DNA of 64,000 bases from NCBI GenBank assembly GCA_002305765.1, contig DBQU01000025.1, positions 1 through 64,000 on the forward strand. Reading direction: 5' to 3'. A program made the translations under genes and the position numbers. The notes under the pieces are model-generated. The model did no database searches, had not been told where the DNA came from, and worked only from the letters and a program-made list of their open reading frames with translations. Positions 52,051 through 59,452 of this stretch are shown in pieces (the stretch's first letter is position 1; each line of letters begins with the position of its first letter). This stretch comes from Deltaproteobacteria bacterium UBA1386. GTDB taxonomy: Bacteria > Desulfobacterota > Syntrophorhabdia > Syntrophorhabdales > Syntrophorhabdaceae.

Positions 52051-53193
52051 ATGAAGGTACTGGTGCTGGGAGGAACGGGAGGCATGGGCCAGGGGGTCGC
52101 GCGGGACCTCATCAAGCAGGACCGGATAGAGAAGGTGGTGCTGGGGGACATCAATGTAGACCCCGCCAGGGTGCAGGAGAAACTGCGGGCCAGTGCGAAA
52201 GTGTCCCTGGCGAAGATCGATGTGAACGACCACGCCGGAATGGTGAATGAGATCAAGGACGCCGATGTTGTTGTCAACTGCGCGGGGCCCTTTTACAAGA
52301 CCGCCGTGGCGGTCGCCAGGGCGGCCGTTGAGGCAAGGGTCAACTACATAGACATATGCGACGACTACGAGGCGGCACAGATCCTCTTCGCATCGGATAT
52401 CGACGCCGCGGCGAAAGCGGCCGGCATAACCGTCTTGACCGGGATGGGATCAGACCCCGGGACGAACAACGTGCTCGTCAAGTGGTATGCGAACAGGCTC
52501 GACCGCGTTGACGAGATATTCCTCTACTGGGTGGTGAGCATCGCGGAGCTGGCGGGTGCCGCCTGGGACCACAGCCTCCACATGGTCCTCGGCAAGATAC
52601 CTCAGTACATCGACGGTCAGCTGGTCGAGGTGGACGGAGGCGGCGGTGAAGAGATCGAGCATTTCCTGGAACCTCTGGGGGAATGCCTGATAAGCTATGT
52701 CGGCCATCCCCAACCCATCACGATACCCCGTTACATAGAAGGGGTGAAGACGGTGGTCATCAAGGGGGCCCTCATCCCCCTCTGGGTGGACAAGCTCATC
52801 AAGGAGCAGAAGGGTATGGGACTCCTCGGCAGCGAACCTGTCGAGGTCAGGGGAGGGAAGGTTGTACCCTACGACCTTGCCTTGAGACTCTGGGATACCA
52901 TCCCGAAAGACAGGGACAACGGTCCCCAGGCTTCGGGCCTCAAGGTCATAGTGAAAGGAGAGAGACAGGGGAAGCAGGTGACCTACACGGCCGATATCGT
53001 CGGCAGGATGGCCCCCGGAACGGGTCTTCCCGCGTCAATAGCGGCCCTCATGATGGATGCCGGCGAGGTCACCGTCAAGGGTGTCGTGGCCCCCGAGGGC
53101 TGCATCGACCCCGACCGGTTCCTTGCGGAACTGCTGAAGAGAGGCGCGCGGATACACCAGACCGAGACGATCCGGTCCATGTTCGAGCTTTAA
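52051..53193 (+). CDS. Saccharopine dehydrogenase-like NAD(P)-binding protein
   Basis: 380 residues. A Rossmann start VLVLGGTGGMGQGVARDLIKQ is followed by VVNCAGPFYKTAVAVARAAVEARVNYIDICDDY and GMGSDPGTNNVLVKWYANRL, the saccharopine-dehydrogenase/LYS9 pattern. Relatives oxidise or form secondary amines such as saccharopine or carboxynorspermidine, or are of unknown role. Next to an aminotransferase, it suggests handling of an amino-acid-like intermediate. AGGAGG precedes the ATG. Confidence 0.85.
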   Translation: MKVLVLGGTGGMGQGVARDLIKQDRIEKVVLGDINVDPARVQEKLRASAKVSLAKIDVNDHAGMVNEIKDADVVVNCAGPFYKTAVAVARAAVEARVNYIDICDDYEAAQILFASDIDAAAKAAGITVLTGMGSDPGTNNVLVKWYANRLDRVDEIFLYWVVSIAELAGAAWDHSLHMVLGKIPQYIDGQLVEVDGGGGEEIEHFLEPLGECLISYVGHPQPITIPRYIEGVKTVVIKGALIPLWVDKLIKEQKGMGLLGSEPVEVRGGKVVPYDLALRLWDTIPKDRDNGPQASGLKVIVKGERQGKQVTYTADIVGRMAPGTGLPASIAALMMDAGEVTVKGVVAPEGCIDPDRFLAELLKRGARIHQTETIRSMFEL

Positions 53194-53224
53194 TGCCGAC
53201 AGGTTCCCTAAGAAGGAGGTTCAT

Positions 53225-54484
53225 ATGAAAGAAGCCCCGAAGTTGAACATAAAGAGAAGTATCGAACTCTTCGAGGAGGCAAAGACCCTCGTCCCCGGCG
53301 GGGTCCTGGGAGCCAGGAAACCCGGCGATTTTATCATGGGCGAGTATCCCATCTTCCTTGAGTACGGGAAGGGCTCCCGGCTCATCGACGTGGACGGGAA
53401 CGAGTTCATCGATTTCCTCTGCGGCTACGGCCCCATCATCCTCGGTTACCGCGAGGATGAGGTCGACGACGCCGTCATCCGGCAGCTGAAGGACAAGGGG
53501 TTCTGCTTCAGCCTTACCCAGCCCTATCAGAATGAGCTGGCGAGGAAGCTCAACGCCCTCATCCCGTCGGCCGAGCTGAGCATCTTCCTCAAGACCGGCT
53601 CCGACGCGACGACGGCAAGCATCCGTATCGCGAGGGCCTACACCGGGCGTATCAAGGTGATGCGCTCCGGGTACCATGGCTGGCATGACTGGTGCGTCGA
53701 GATGAAGGGGGGCATTCCCGAGAAGTTCTATGAGGATGTCTACGAATTCCACTATAATGACCTCGAAGCGCTCGAAGACCTCATGAAGAAGCACGGGGAC
53801 CAGACGGCGGCCATCATCATGACGCCTTTCGGCCACCCTCTCCACCAGAAGATGCAGACGCCGAAACCGGGCTTCCTCGAGGGTGTGCGCAAGCTGGCGG
53901 ACACCTACGGCGCGGTCCTTGTCTTCGACGAGGTGCGCACCTGTTTCCGCCTCAGGATGGGCGGGGCGCAGGAACTTTACGGGGTCAAACCGGACCTCAC
54001 CGTGCTCGGCAAGGGCATGGCCAACGGGTATGCCATCAGTGTGGTCTGCGGGAAAACGGACGTGATGATGGCCGCGGCATCGAAGCTTTTCATCTCCTCC
54101 ACGTTCTTCCCGAACAGCGACGGCTACATTGCCGCGCTCAAGGTCATCGAGATCATGGAGCGTGAGAAAGTGCTCGACCAGATATGGGAAAAGGGCGAAC
54201 GGCTCCTCAAAAGGATCCAGGGTGTCATCGACAAGTATCCGAACACCGGGGCGGAACTCACGGGCGTGGCCCCCATGTTCCACGTGACCTTCACGAAGGG
54301 TGACCCCGACACGCAAAGAGACCGCAGGACCGACTTCTACACCCAGATGATCAGGAAAGGGTTCTTCTTCACACCCCATCACCACGCCTACCTCAGCTAC
54401 AGGCACACCGAAGAGGACCTCGATCTCACGATCCAGGCGATGGATGAATCCATGGCCTATGTGAGCGAGAAGTATAAAGGGTAG
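53225..54484 (+). CDS. Class III PLP aminotransferase (glutamate-1-semialdehyde aminomutase-like)
   Basis: 419 residues, fold type I. Features are LVPGGVLGARKPGDFIMGEYPIFLEYGKGSRLIDVDGNEFIDFLCGYGPIILGY, FLKTGSDATTASIRIARAYTGR, SGYHGWHDWC, VLVFDEVRTCFR (Asp to pyridine N) and the PLP Lys in VLGKGMANGYAI. It resembles GSA aminomutases, but the location in a catabolic run argues for transamination or amino shift on a pathway amine, not heme synthesis. AAGGAGGT precedes the ATG. Confidence 0.88.
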   Translation: MKEAPKLNIKRSIELFEEAKTLVPGGVLGARKPGDFIMGEYPIFLEYGKGSRLIDVDGNEFIDFLCGYGPIILGYREDEVDDAVIRQLKDKGFCFSLTQPYQNELARKLNALIPSAELSIFLKTGSDATTASIRIARAYTGRIKVMRSGYHGWHDWCVEMKGGIPEKFYEDVYEFHYNDLEALEDLMKKHGDQTAAIIMTPFGHPLHQKMQTPKPGFLEGVRKLADTYGAVLVFDEVRTCFRLRMGGAQELYGVKPDLTVLGKGMANGYAISVVCGKTDVMMAAASKLFISSTFFPNSDGYIAALKVIEIMEREKVLDQIWEKGERLLKRIQGVIDKYPNTGAELTGVAPMFHVTFTKGDPDTQRDRRTDFYTQMIRKGFFFTPHHHAYLSYRHTEEDLDLTIQAMDESMAYVSEKYKG

Positions 54485-54495
54485 GGGGGACGTTA

Positions 54496-56772
54496 ATGAA
54501 GGACGATCTCAATATCGTAGGCAAAAGGGTTGTTCGAAGCGATTCCCTGGCGAAGGTGACAGGCGAGGCGCGCTATACGGCCGACCTTACGTTTCCGGGG
54601 ATGCTCGTGGCAAAGGTCTTGAGGAGCCCGTATCCCCACGCGAAGATCGTGGGCATCGATGTTTCGAAGGCCCTCAAGGTGCCAGGCGTCAAGGCCGCCA
54701 TCAGCGGCTTCGACTCCTATGGTGTAAAGTGGGGTGTTTTCAGGTATACTCAGGACCATGCCATGCTCCACACCGACAAGGTGCGGTACATCGGCGAGGA
54801 CGTCGCGGCGGTGGCTGCCGTCGACGAGGAGACGGCAATGGAGGCCCTCGCCCGTATCAAGGTGGACTATGAGCCCCTCCCTGCCGTTTACGACCCCATG
54901 GAGTCCATGAAGGACGGTGCACCACAGATCCATGACCAGTACAAGAACAACATCAACATCCATATTCATATCGACGTGGGCGAGGTCGACAGGGTCATGG
55001 AGAAGGCGTACCTTGTCCGGGAGGACACCTTCAAGGCGGCCGGCGAGGCCTATGCCATGATGGAACCATACGCCGTGGTCGCCTGTTTCAAGAGTGGCTA
55101 TCTCGACCTCTACATGCCGAACGCGGGGCCGCACGTCCGGGCCAAGGCCCTGTCGAACATGCTGAGGCTGCCCCTCAACAGGGTGCGCATCCGCCACATC
55201 AATTCCGGCGGGGCCTTTGGAGGACGCTCCGAGGTGGCTCCAGGCGACCTCGTGGCATCACTTCTGACAATGAAGTCCGGCAAGCCCGTTAAACTGGTCC
55301 TCTCCCGGGAGGAGAACGCGACCAGCTCGCGGCAGGTCCACGACATGATCGCCACCGTGAAGACGGGCATGAAGAAGGACGGCACCATCCTTGCCAAGGA
55401 TTTCAGGGTGATATACGACGGCGGCGCCTATAGTTCCACAGGGCCCATCGCGACGTCCATACCTTTTTATGTCTACGAAGAATGCTACCGTTTCCCGAAC
55501 GTCCGGTACAACGGCTACAGGGTCTTCACGAACAAGGGCATCCGCGGGATGTACGGCTGCCATGGCCGGGCCTTTCTCGCGGGCAACGAGGCGCAGATGG
55601 ACATGATGGCGAAGGAGCTTGGCCTCGACCCCGTGGATGTGCGTCTCAAGAACGGCCTCAAGCCCGGCGAGATGACGGCAACGAGATCGAAGATCACGAG
55701 CTGCGGCCTCAAGGAGACCATAGTGACCGCCTCGGAGAAGACCAATTTCAGAAAGAGATGGGCGAAACCCTCGAGGCTCAAAGGCGTCGGCATGGGATGC
55801 GTTGCCATCATGTGCGGTTTTCCCATGGGGTTCCGGTCGGGCTCGTCCTGCTACGTCAAGATCAACGATGACGGCCAGGTGACGCTTGTGACGGGGCTCG
55901 TCGACAACGGGCAGGGGAACGAATCGATGGTGGTCCAGGTGGCCTCGGAGGTACTCGGGGTGCCCATGAGGGACATCAATCTGGTGAACGCGGACACGGA
56001 AGTGACGAACCTCGACCCGGGCGCTTATTCACAGGCCGCCGCCTTCGTGGGGGCCAACGCCGTGAGGGTCGCCTGCGAGGACGCGCGCGGGAAGATCGTA
56101 GCCATAGCGGCCGAAAAGCTGAAAGTGAAGGTGAAAGACATCGGTCTTAAGGACGGCGCCGCCTACTCCCTGAAGAATCCCGACAAGAAGATGCCCATAT
56201 CCTGGGTGGTGCGCGAGGCCTTCTTCAGGGGAGAGCCCATCACGGGAACGGGTTCGTTCTTCCCGAACATCGATTTCGAGAGGGAGTGGGTGACGAGGCC
56301 CTGGGGCCAGATGGCGGGAACCTTCTCCTTCGGGACCTCCGTCGCGGAGGTGAACATTGACGGTGAGACGGGCAAGATCGCCATGCCCCGTTTCACCTCC
56401 GCCCACGACTGCGGGCGCGCCATAAATCCCATGGCCGTCGAGGGCCAGATGGAAGGCTCCATTCAGCAGGCGGGGGTTGCGGCCATCACCGAGGGGAACC
56501 TGTGGGACAAGGGGTACCTCCTGAACCCCAACCTTCTTGAGTACAAGGTCCCTCTGGCGTGCGACATGCCCGATATGGACACCATCATAGTGAGCTCGCG
56601 GGACCCTGCCGGACCTTTCGGCGCCAAGGAAGGAGGCCTGACGGTGCGCATGAATGCGTACAGCGCCGTTGCCTGTGCCGTCGCGAACGCCACGGGAGAG
56701 CTGTTCAGCGAACTGCCTCTGACGCCGGACAGGGTCATGAAGATGCTGGAACGAAAGAAGGGGGTGAAGTGA
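54496..56772 (+). CDS. Second molybdenum enzyme, large subunit (4-hydroxybenzoyl-CoA reductase HcrA-like)
   Basis: 758 residues. Family layout is intact: SLAKVTGEARYTADLTFPGMLVAKVLRSPYPHAKI, GGAFGGRSEVAPGD, GLVDNGQGNESMVVQVASEVLG. Its partner FAD subunit carries the HCR-type [4Fe-4S] insertion, so this is the catalytic subunit of an HCR-like reductase. The catalytic Glu expected in GAKExGE is Leu715 here (GAKEGGLT, 709-716), so the mechanism or substrate is likely different from known HCR. It starts 11 bases after the aminotransferase gene and overlaps the next gene by one base. GGGGGGA upstream. Confidence 0.88.
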   Translation: MKDDLNIVGKRVVRSDSLAKVTGEARYTADLTFPGMLVAKVLRSPYPHAKIVGIDVSKALKVPGVKAAISGFDSYGVKWGVFRYTQDHAMLHTDKVRYIGEDVAAVAAVDEETAMEALARIKVDYEPLPAVYDPMESMKDGAPQIHDQYKNNINIHIHIDVGEVDRVMEKAYLVREDTFKAAGEAYAMMEPYAVVACFKSGYLDLYMPNAGPHVRAKALSNMLRLPLNRVRIRHINSGGAFGGRSEVAPGDLVASLLTMKSGKPVKLVLSREENATSSRQVHDMIATVKTGMKKDGTILAKDFRVIYDGGAYSSTGPIATSIPFYVYEECYRFPNVRYNGYRVFTNKGIRGMYGCHGRAFLAGNEAQMDMMAKELGLDPVDVRLKNGLKPGEMTATRSKITSCGLKETIVTASEKTNFRKRWAKPSRLKGVGMGCVAIMCGFPMGFRSGSSCYVKINDDGQVTLVTGLVDNGQGNESMVVQVASEVLGVPMRDINLVNADTEVTNLDPGAYSQAAAFVGANAVRVACEDARGKIVAIAAEKLKVKVKDIGLKDGAAYSLKNPDKKMPISWVVREAFFRGEPITGTGSFFPNIDFEREWVTRPWGQMAGTFSFGTSVAEVNIDGETGKIAMPRFTSAHDCGRAINPMAVEGQMEGSIQQAGVAAITEGNLWDKGYLLNPNLLEYKVPLACDMPDMDTIIVSSRDPAGPFGAKEGGLTVRMNAYSAVACAVANATGELFSELPLTPDRVMKMLERKKGVK

Positions 56773-57722
56773 TGATCCTGCCACAGTTTGAATACAAGAG
56801 AGCACGGAGCGTGGCCGACGCGGTTGCCCTCTATAAGAAAGAGAAAGGAAAGGCGCTCTACCTCGCCGGGGGAACGGACCTGATCCCGCTCGTGAAGCTG
56901 AGGCTGCGGGAGCCGAAGGCGGTCATCGACCTGAAAGGGATAGAGGACTTGAAGATCATAGCCACCCGCGGCGGGTCCCTTTCGGTGGGCGCGAATGCCA
57001 CCCTCTTCGATCTCAAGAAGGACCCCGTGATCGCCGCTCACTTCCCGGCTCTCGTCGAGTCACTCGATGCCACGGCCTGCGAGACACTCCAGATGCGCGG
57101 CACTCTGGGCGGCAATATCCTTCAGGGTGCGCGCTGCCTCGAGTACAACCAGTCCCTCGAATGGCGGAAGGCCCGGGGTTTTTGTTTCAAGATGGGCGGG
57201 AAGGAATGCAACGTCGTCAAGGGCGCGAAGGTATGCTTCGCCAATTATTGCAGCGACAATGCCCCCTCCCTCATCAGTCTCGGGGCACAGGTGAGGCTCA
57301 TGGGACCTGGCGGGGAGCGCACCGTGAAACTGGAAAGCCTTTTCACCGGGGATGCCAGGGCGCCCTTCGCCATGGAGGGAGGAGAGGTGCTGACGCACAT
57401 ACTCGTTCCCCTCAAGAAGACAAAGGGGGCCTACGAGAAGCTGCGCGTCCGTGAGTCCATGGACTACCCTCTCGTCGGCGCCGCCGTGTCTGTTATCGAC
57501 GGGAAGGTGAGGATCTGCGTGGGCGGCGTCGGCGCTGCCCCCCGCCTGTATGTCCTCGGGGATATCAGGGATGCCGCCTCTGTCAGGGACGTTGCCGAAA
57601 AAGCCTCCGCTGACGCAAAACCGGTGGCGAACGCCACGCTCTCACCGGCCTACCGGAAAAAGATGGTGGGGACCCTGATCAAGCGGGCTCTCAAGAGAGC
57701 TCTTGCGGAGGGTAAAGGATGA
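56772..57722 (+). CDS. HCR-type FAD subunit with extra [4Fe-4S] loop (HcrB-like)
   Basis: 316 residues. FAD motifs YLAGGTDLIPL and MRGTLGGNILQ are present. Between them and the core lies the insertion found in 4-hydroxybenzoyl-CoA reductase, with Cys122, Cys138, Cys146 and Cys155 (RCLEYNQSLEW, GFCFK, KECNV, KVCFA). In HcrB these hold a [4Fe-4S] cluster that lets low-potential ferredoxin drive substrate reduction instead of oxidation. This is the strongest clue that the enzyme works reductively on an aromatic acyl-CoA. Start by one-base overlap (TGATGA) with the large subunit. Confidence 0.9.
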   Translation: MILPQFEYKRARSVADAVALYKKEKGKALYLAGGTDLIPLVKLRLREPKAVIDLKGIEDLKIIATRGGSLSVGANATLFDLKKDPVIAAHFPALVESLDATACETLQMRGTLGGNILQGARCLEYNQSLEWRKARGFCFKMGGKECNVVKGAKVCFANYCSDNAPSLISLGAQVRLMGPGGERTVKLESLFTGDARAPFAMEGGEVLTHILVPLKKTKGAYEKLRVRESMDYPLVGAAVSVIDGKVRICVGGVGAAPRLYVLGDIRDAASVRDVAEKASADAKPVANATLSPAYRKKMVGTLIKRALKRALAEGKG

Positions 57723-58189
57723 AAACGATGAAAGTCAGCTTCAATGTAAACAGTGAAGATGTCACCCTCGACGTGAGACCCTACGAGACCCTTCTCGAAA
57801 CCCTTCGTGAGCGGCTGTTCCTCACGGGAGCGAAGGAAGCCTGCGGACTGGGTGCATGCGGGGCCTGCACGGTGATAGTGAACGGGATACCGCTGAGGTC
57901 CTGTCTGGTCCTGACCCCCGAGGTGGAGGGAGCGACGATCATGACGGTGGAGGGCTTGAGAGAGGACGGGAACCTGCACCCCCTGCAGGAGACGTTCATG
58001 GAGAAGGGCGCCGTCCAGTGCGGTTTCTGCACCTCGGGCATGATCATGACCGCGAAGGCCCTCCTCGACAGGAACAAGAGGCCGACAAAGAAGGAGATCG
58101 TCACAACGATATCCTCCAACGTCTGCCGGTGCACGGGCTACAAGAAGATAGTCGAGGCGGTGGAGGAAGCGGCCAAAAGGATGGCTTGA
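57719..58189 (+). CDS. HCR-type [2Fe-2S] subunit (HcrC-like)
   Basis: 156 residues with C42, C47, C50, C62 and C101, C104, C136, C138 for two [2Fe-2S] clusters. It is clearly related to the first enzyme's small subunit yet divergent in sequence. It overlaps the FAD subunit by four bases. Its last three bases, the TGA stop, lie inside the first unit of a nonamer repeat array (GGCTTGAAC). Confidence 0.93.
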   Translation: MKTMKVSFNVNSEDVTLDVRPYETLLETLRERLFLTGAKEACGLGACGACTVIVNGIPLRSCLVLTPEVEGATIMTVEGLREDGNLHPLQETFMEKGAVQCGFCTSGMIMTAKALLDRNKRPTKKEIVTTISSNVCRCTGYKKIVEAVEEAAKRMA

Positions 58190-58262
58190 ACGGTTTAAAC
58201 CGCTTGAACCGCTTGAGCGTCAAAAGACATCGCAGGTCCTGTAGGTCGGATATGTCCTATGG
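58183..58262. repeat. Nonamer arrays of both types side by side after hcrC-like gene
   Basis: Four units of the GCTTGA type at 58183, 58192, 58201 and 58210 (GGCTTGAAC, GGTTTAAAC, CGCTTGAAC, CGCTTGAGC). After 17 bases come three units of the GTCCTAT type at 58236, 58245 and 58254 (GTCCTGTAG, GTCGGATAT, GTCCTATGG). All are spaced nine bases. The first unit contains the stop codon of the upstream gene. Confidence 0.88.
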
Positions 58263-58328
58263 GACCCGTGTTTTTTTCCTCGTAATGTTGTATATTATTA
58301 AGCAGATTGGCGGTATGGAGGTGGGACG

Positions 58329-58622
58329 ATGAAGATCAGGGTCATGGTTGATTCGAACCTTCGGATCAAGAACGTTTTTGAGCCTCCGATCGAACTGGAG
58401 ATGAGTCAGGACGAGAATACACTGAAAGATGTTCTCGGCAAACTCTCCGAGCGGTATCCCTACCTGAGGTTCCTGGAGAAGGGAGAGATGGGCGATGACC
58501 TCCATCACCTGTATCTTAACGGAGAAAGCCATTTTTCATTCCCCGAGGGACTGAACAGAAAGATCAGCGAAGGCGACACGGTCCGCGTGGACGCCTACAT
58601 GGACCCCCTGGCAGGGGGATGA
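58329..58622 (+). CDS. MoaD/ThiS-family ubiquitin-like sulfur carrier
   Basis: 97 residues, beta-grasp size. It ends DPLAGG, the Gly-Gly tail that is adenylated and thiocarboxylated in MoaD and ThiS, with VRVDAYMDPLAGG matching the family end. In molybdopterin synthesis MoaD donates the dithiolene sulfur; coming right after two Mo enzymes, that role or a dedicated sulfur delivery to them is plausible. No MoaE or ThiF-like gene is adjacent. GGAGGTGGG lies before the ATG. Repeat arrays flank it on both sides. Confidence 0.85.
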   Translation: MKIRVMVDSNLRIKNVFEPPIELEMSQDENTLKDVLGKLSERYPYLRFLEKGEMGDDLHHLYLNGESHFSFPEGLNRKISEGDTVRVDAYMDPLAGG

Positions 58623-58628
58623 AAAGAC

Positions 58629-58748
58629 GGCTTGAATAGCTTGAGTCGCTTGAATGGCTTGAGGGTTACAGGCAATCCGAGCATCATTGGTTACAACCGT
58701 TTCCAAAGAGGTTCTTTTAGTCTTTCAACTCTCAAGCGATTCAAGCGT
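58629..58748. repeat. Facing inverted nonamer arrays between convergent genes
   Basis: Left: GGCTTGAAT, AGCTTGAGT, CGCTTGAAT, GGCTTGAGG at 58629, 58638, 58647 and 58656. Right: TCAAGC at 58732 and 58741, preceded by TCAACT at 58725. The right arm contains the stop codon of the minus-strand methyltransferase (TCA at 58741-58743). Placed between convergent genes, a folded form could end transcription from both sides. Confidence 0.85.
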
Positions 58749-59340
58749 CTTTTCTGATTATTACCCACAACCCCCCTTCAGTGATGAACTCGGCGTTTTC
58801 GCTTATGCCTGCCGCTTCAAGGTCCTTCTGTATTTCGTCGACGGTGGTCTCTTTCTTGCCTATGAGGTAATTCAGTTCCCGTGAGCGGTCCGCGAGGGGG
58901 CGGATAACCTCCGGGGGTGTGTATTTGCCGAAGCCTCCGCCCACGAAGGCCGTCCCGCCGGGTCTGAGGACGCGGAGGATGGCCCGGTGGTCGACCTTGA
59001 ACAGTGACGGGAAGAACAAGGCCCCTCTGAAGACGAGAAGGTCGATGGTGTTGTCCGCGATGCCGCCCAGGTCGGGCGACGTCCGGACCATGTCGACCCT
59101 GTCCCGCATTCCTCGTTCTGCTATCTCTCCCGTGTAAAAACTGTCCATACCGCGAGGAAAAGAGGCTATACAAAAGGAGCTCCCGATTCCCTGCCTGACA
59201 AGATCGTACACAACCCCGCAGAAGGGGCCGACTTCCAGGACCGCTCCCGCGTTGCGGCCGTAGACCTCGCCGATGTGCCGTGCCAGGTGGGGGTAAACCG
59301 GCTCCCAGAGTGAATTGATCTCGCAAATGAGGGGAAGCAT
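58741..59340 (-). CDS. SAM-dependent methyltransferase (class I)
   Basis: 199 residues. Motif I is AVLEVGPFCGVVYDLV; IDLLVFRGALFFPSL and ILRVLRPGGTAFVGGGFG are motifs IV and V of Rossmann methyltransferases. The substrate is unknown and it is not a recognisable rRNA or ubiquinone enzyme. Divergent from the synthetase gene at 59453, sharing a 112-base upstream gap. Its stop codon lies in a repeat array. Confidence 0.8.
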   Translation of the reverse strand: MLPLICEINSLWEPVYPHLARHIGEVYGRNAGAVLEVGPFCGVVYDLVRQGIGSSFCIASFPRGMDSFYTGEIAERGMRDRVDMVRTSPDLGGIADNTIDLLVFRGALFFPSLFKVDHRAILRVLRPGGTAFVGGGFGKYTPPEVIRPLADRSRELNYLIGKKETTVDEIQKDLEAAGISENAEFITEGGLWVIIRKDA

Positions 59341-59452
59341 GTCGTGAAGTATACCAAAAGGTACCGGAAAGGTCTATCCCTTGAAAATCAGGACAAATGG
59401 CGCTCTCTGTGGTATTCTATCATTTCTTTCGATCGCTGAGGATAATGGAACC

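Noticed and set aside
53225..54484. Housekeeping hemL for heme synthesis
   Set aside because: It is embedded in a catabolic run with no tetrapyrrole genes, and similarity to GSA aminomutase is only at family level.
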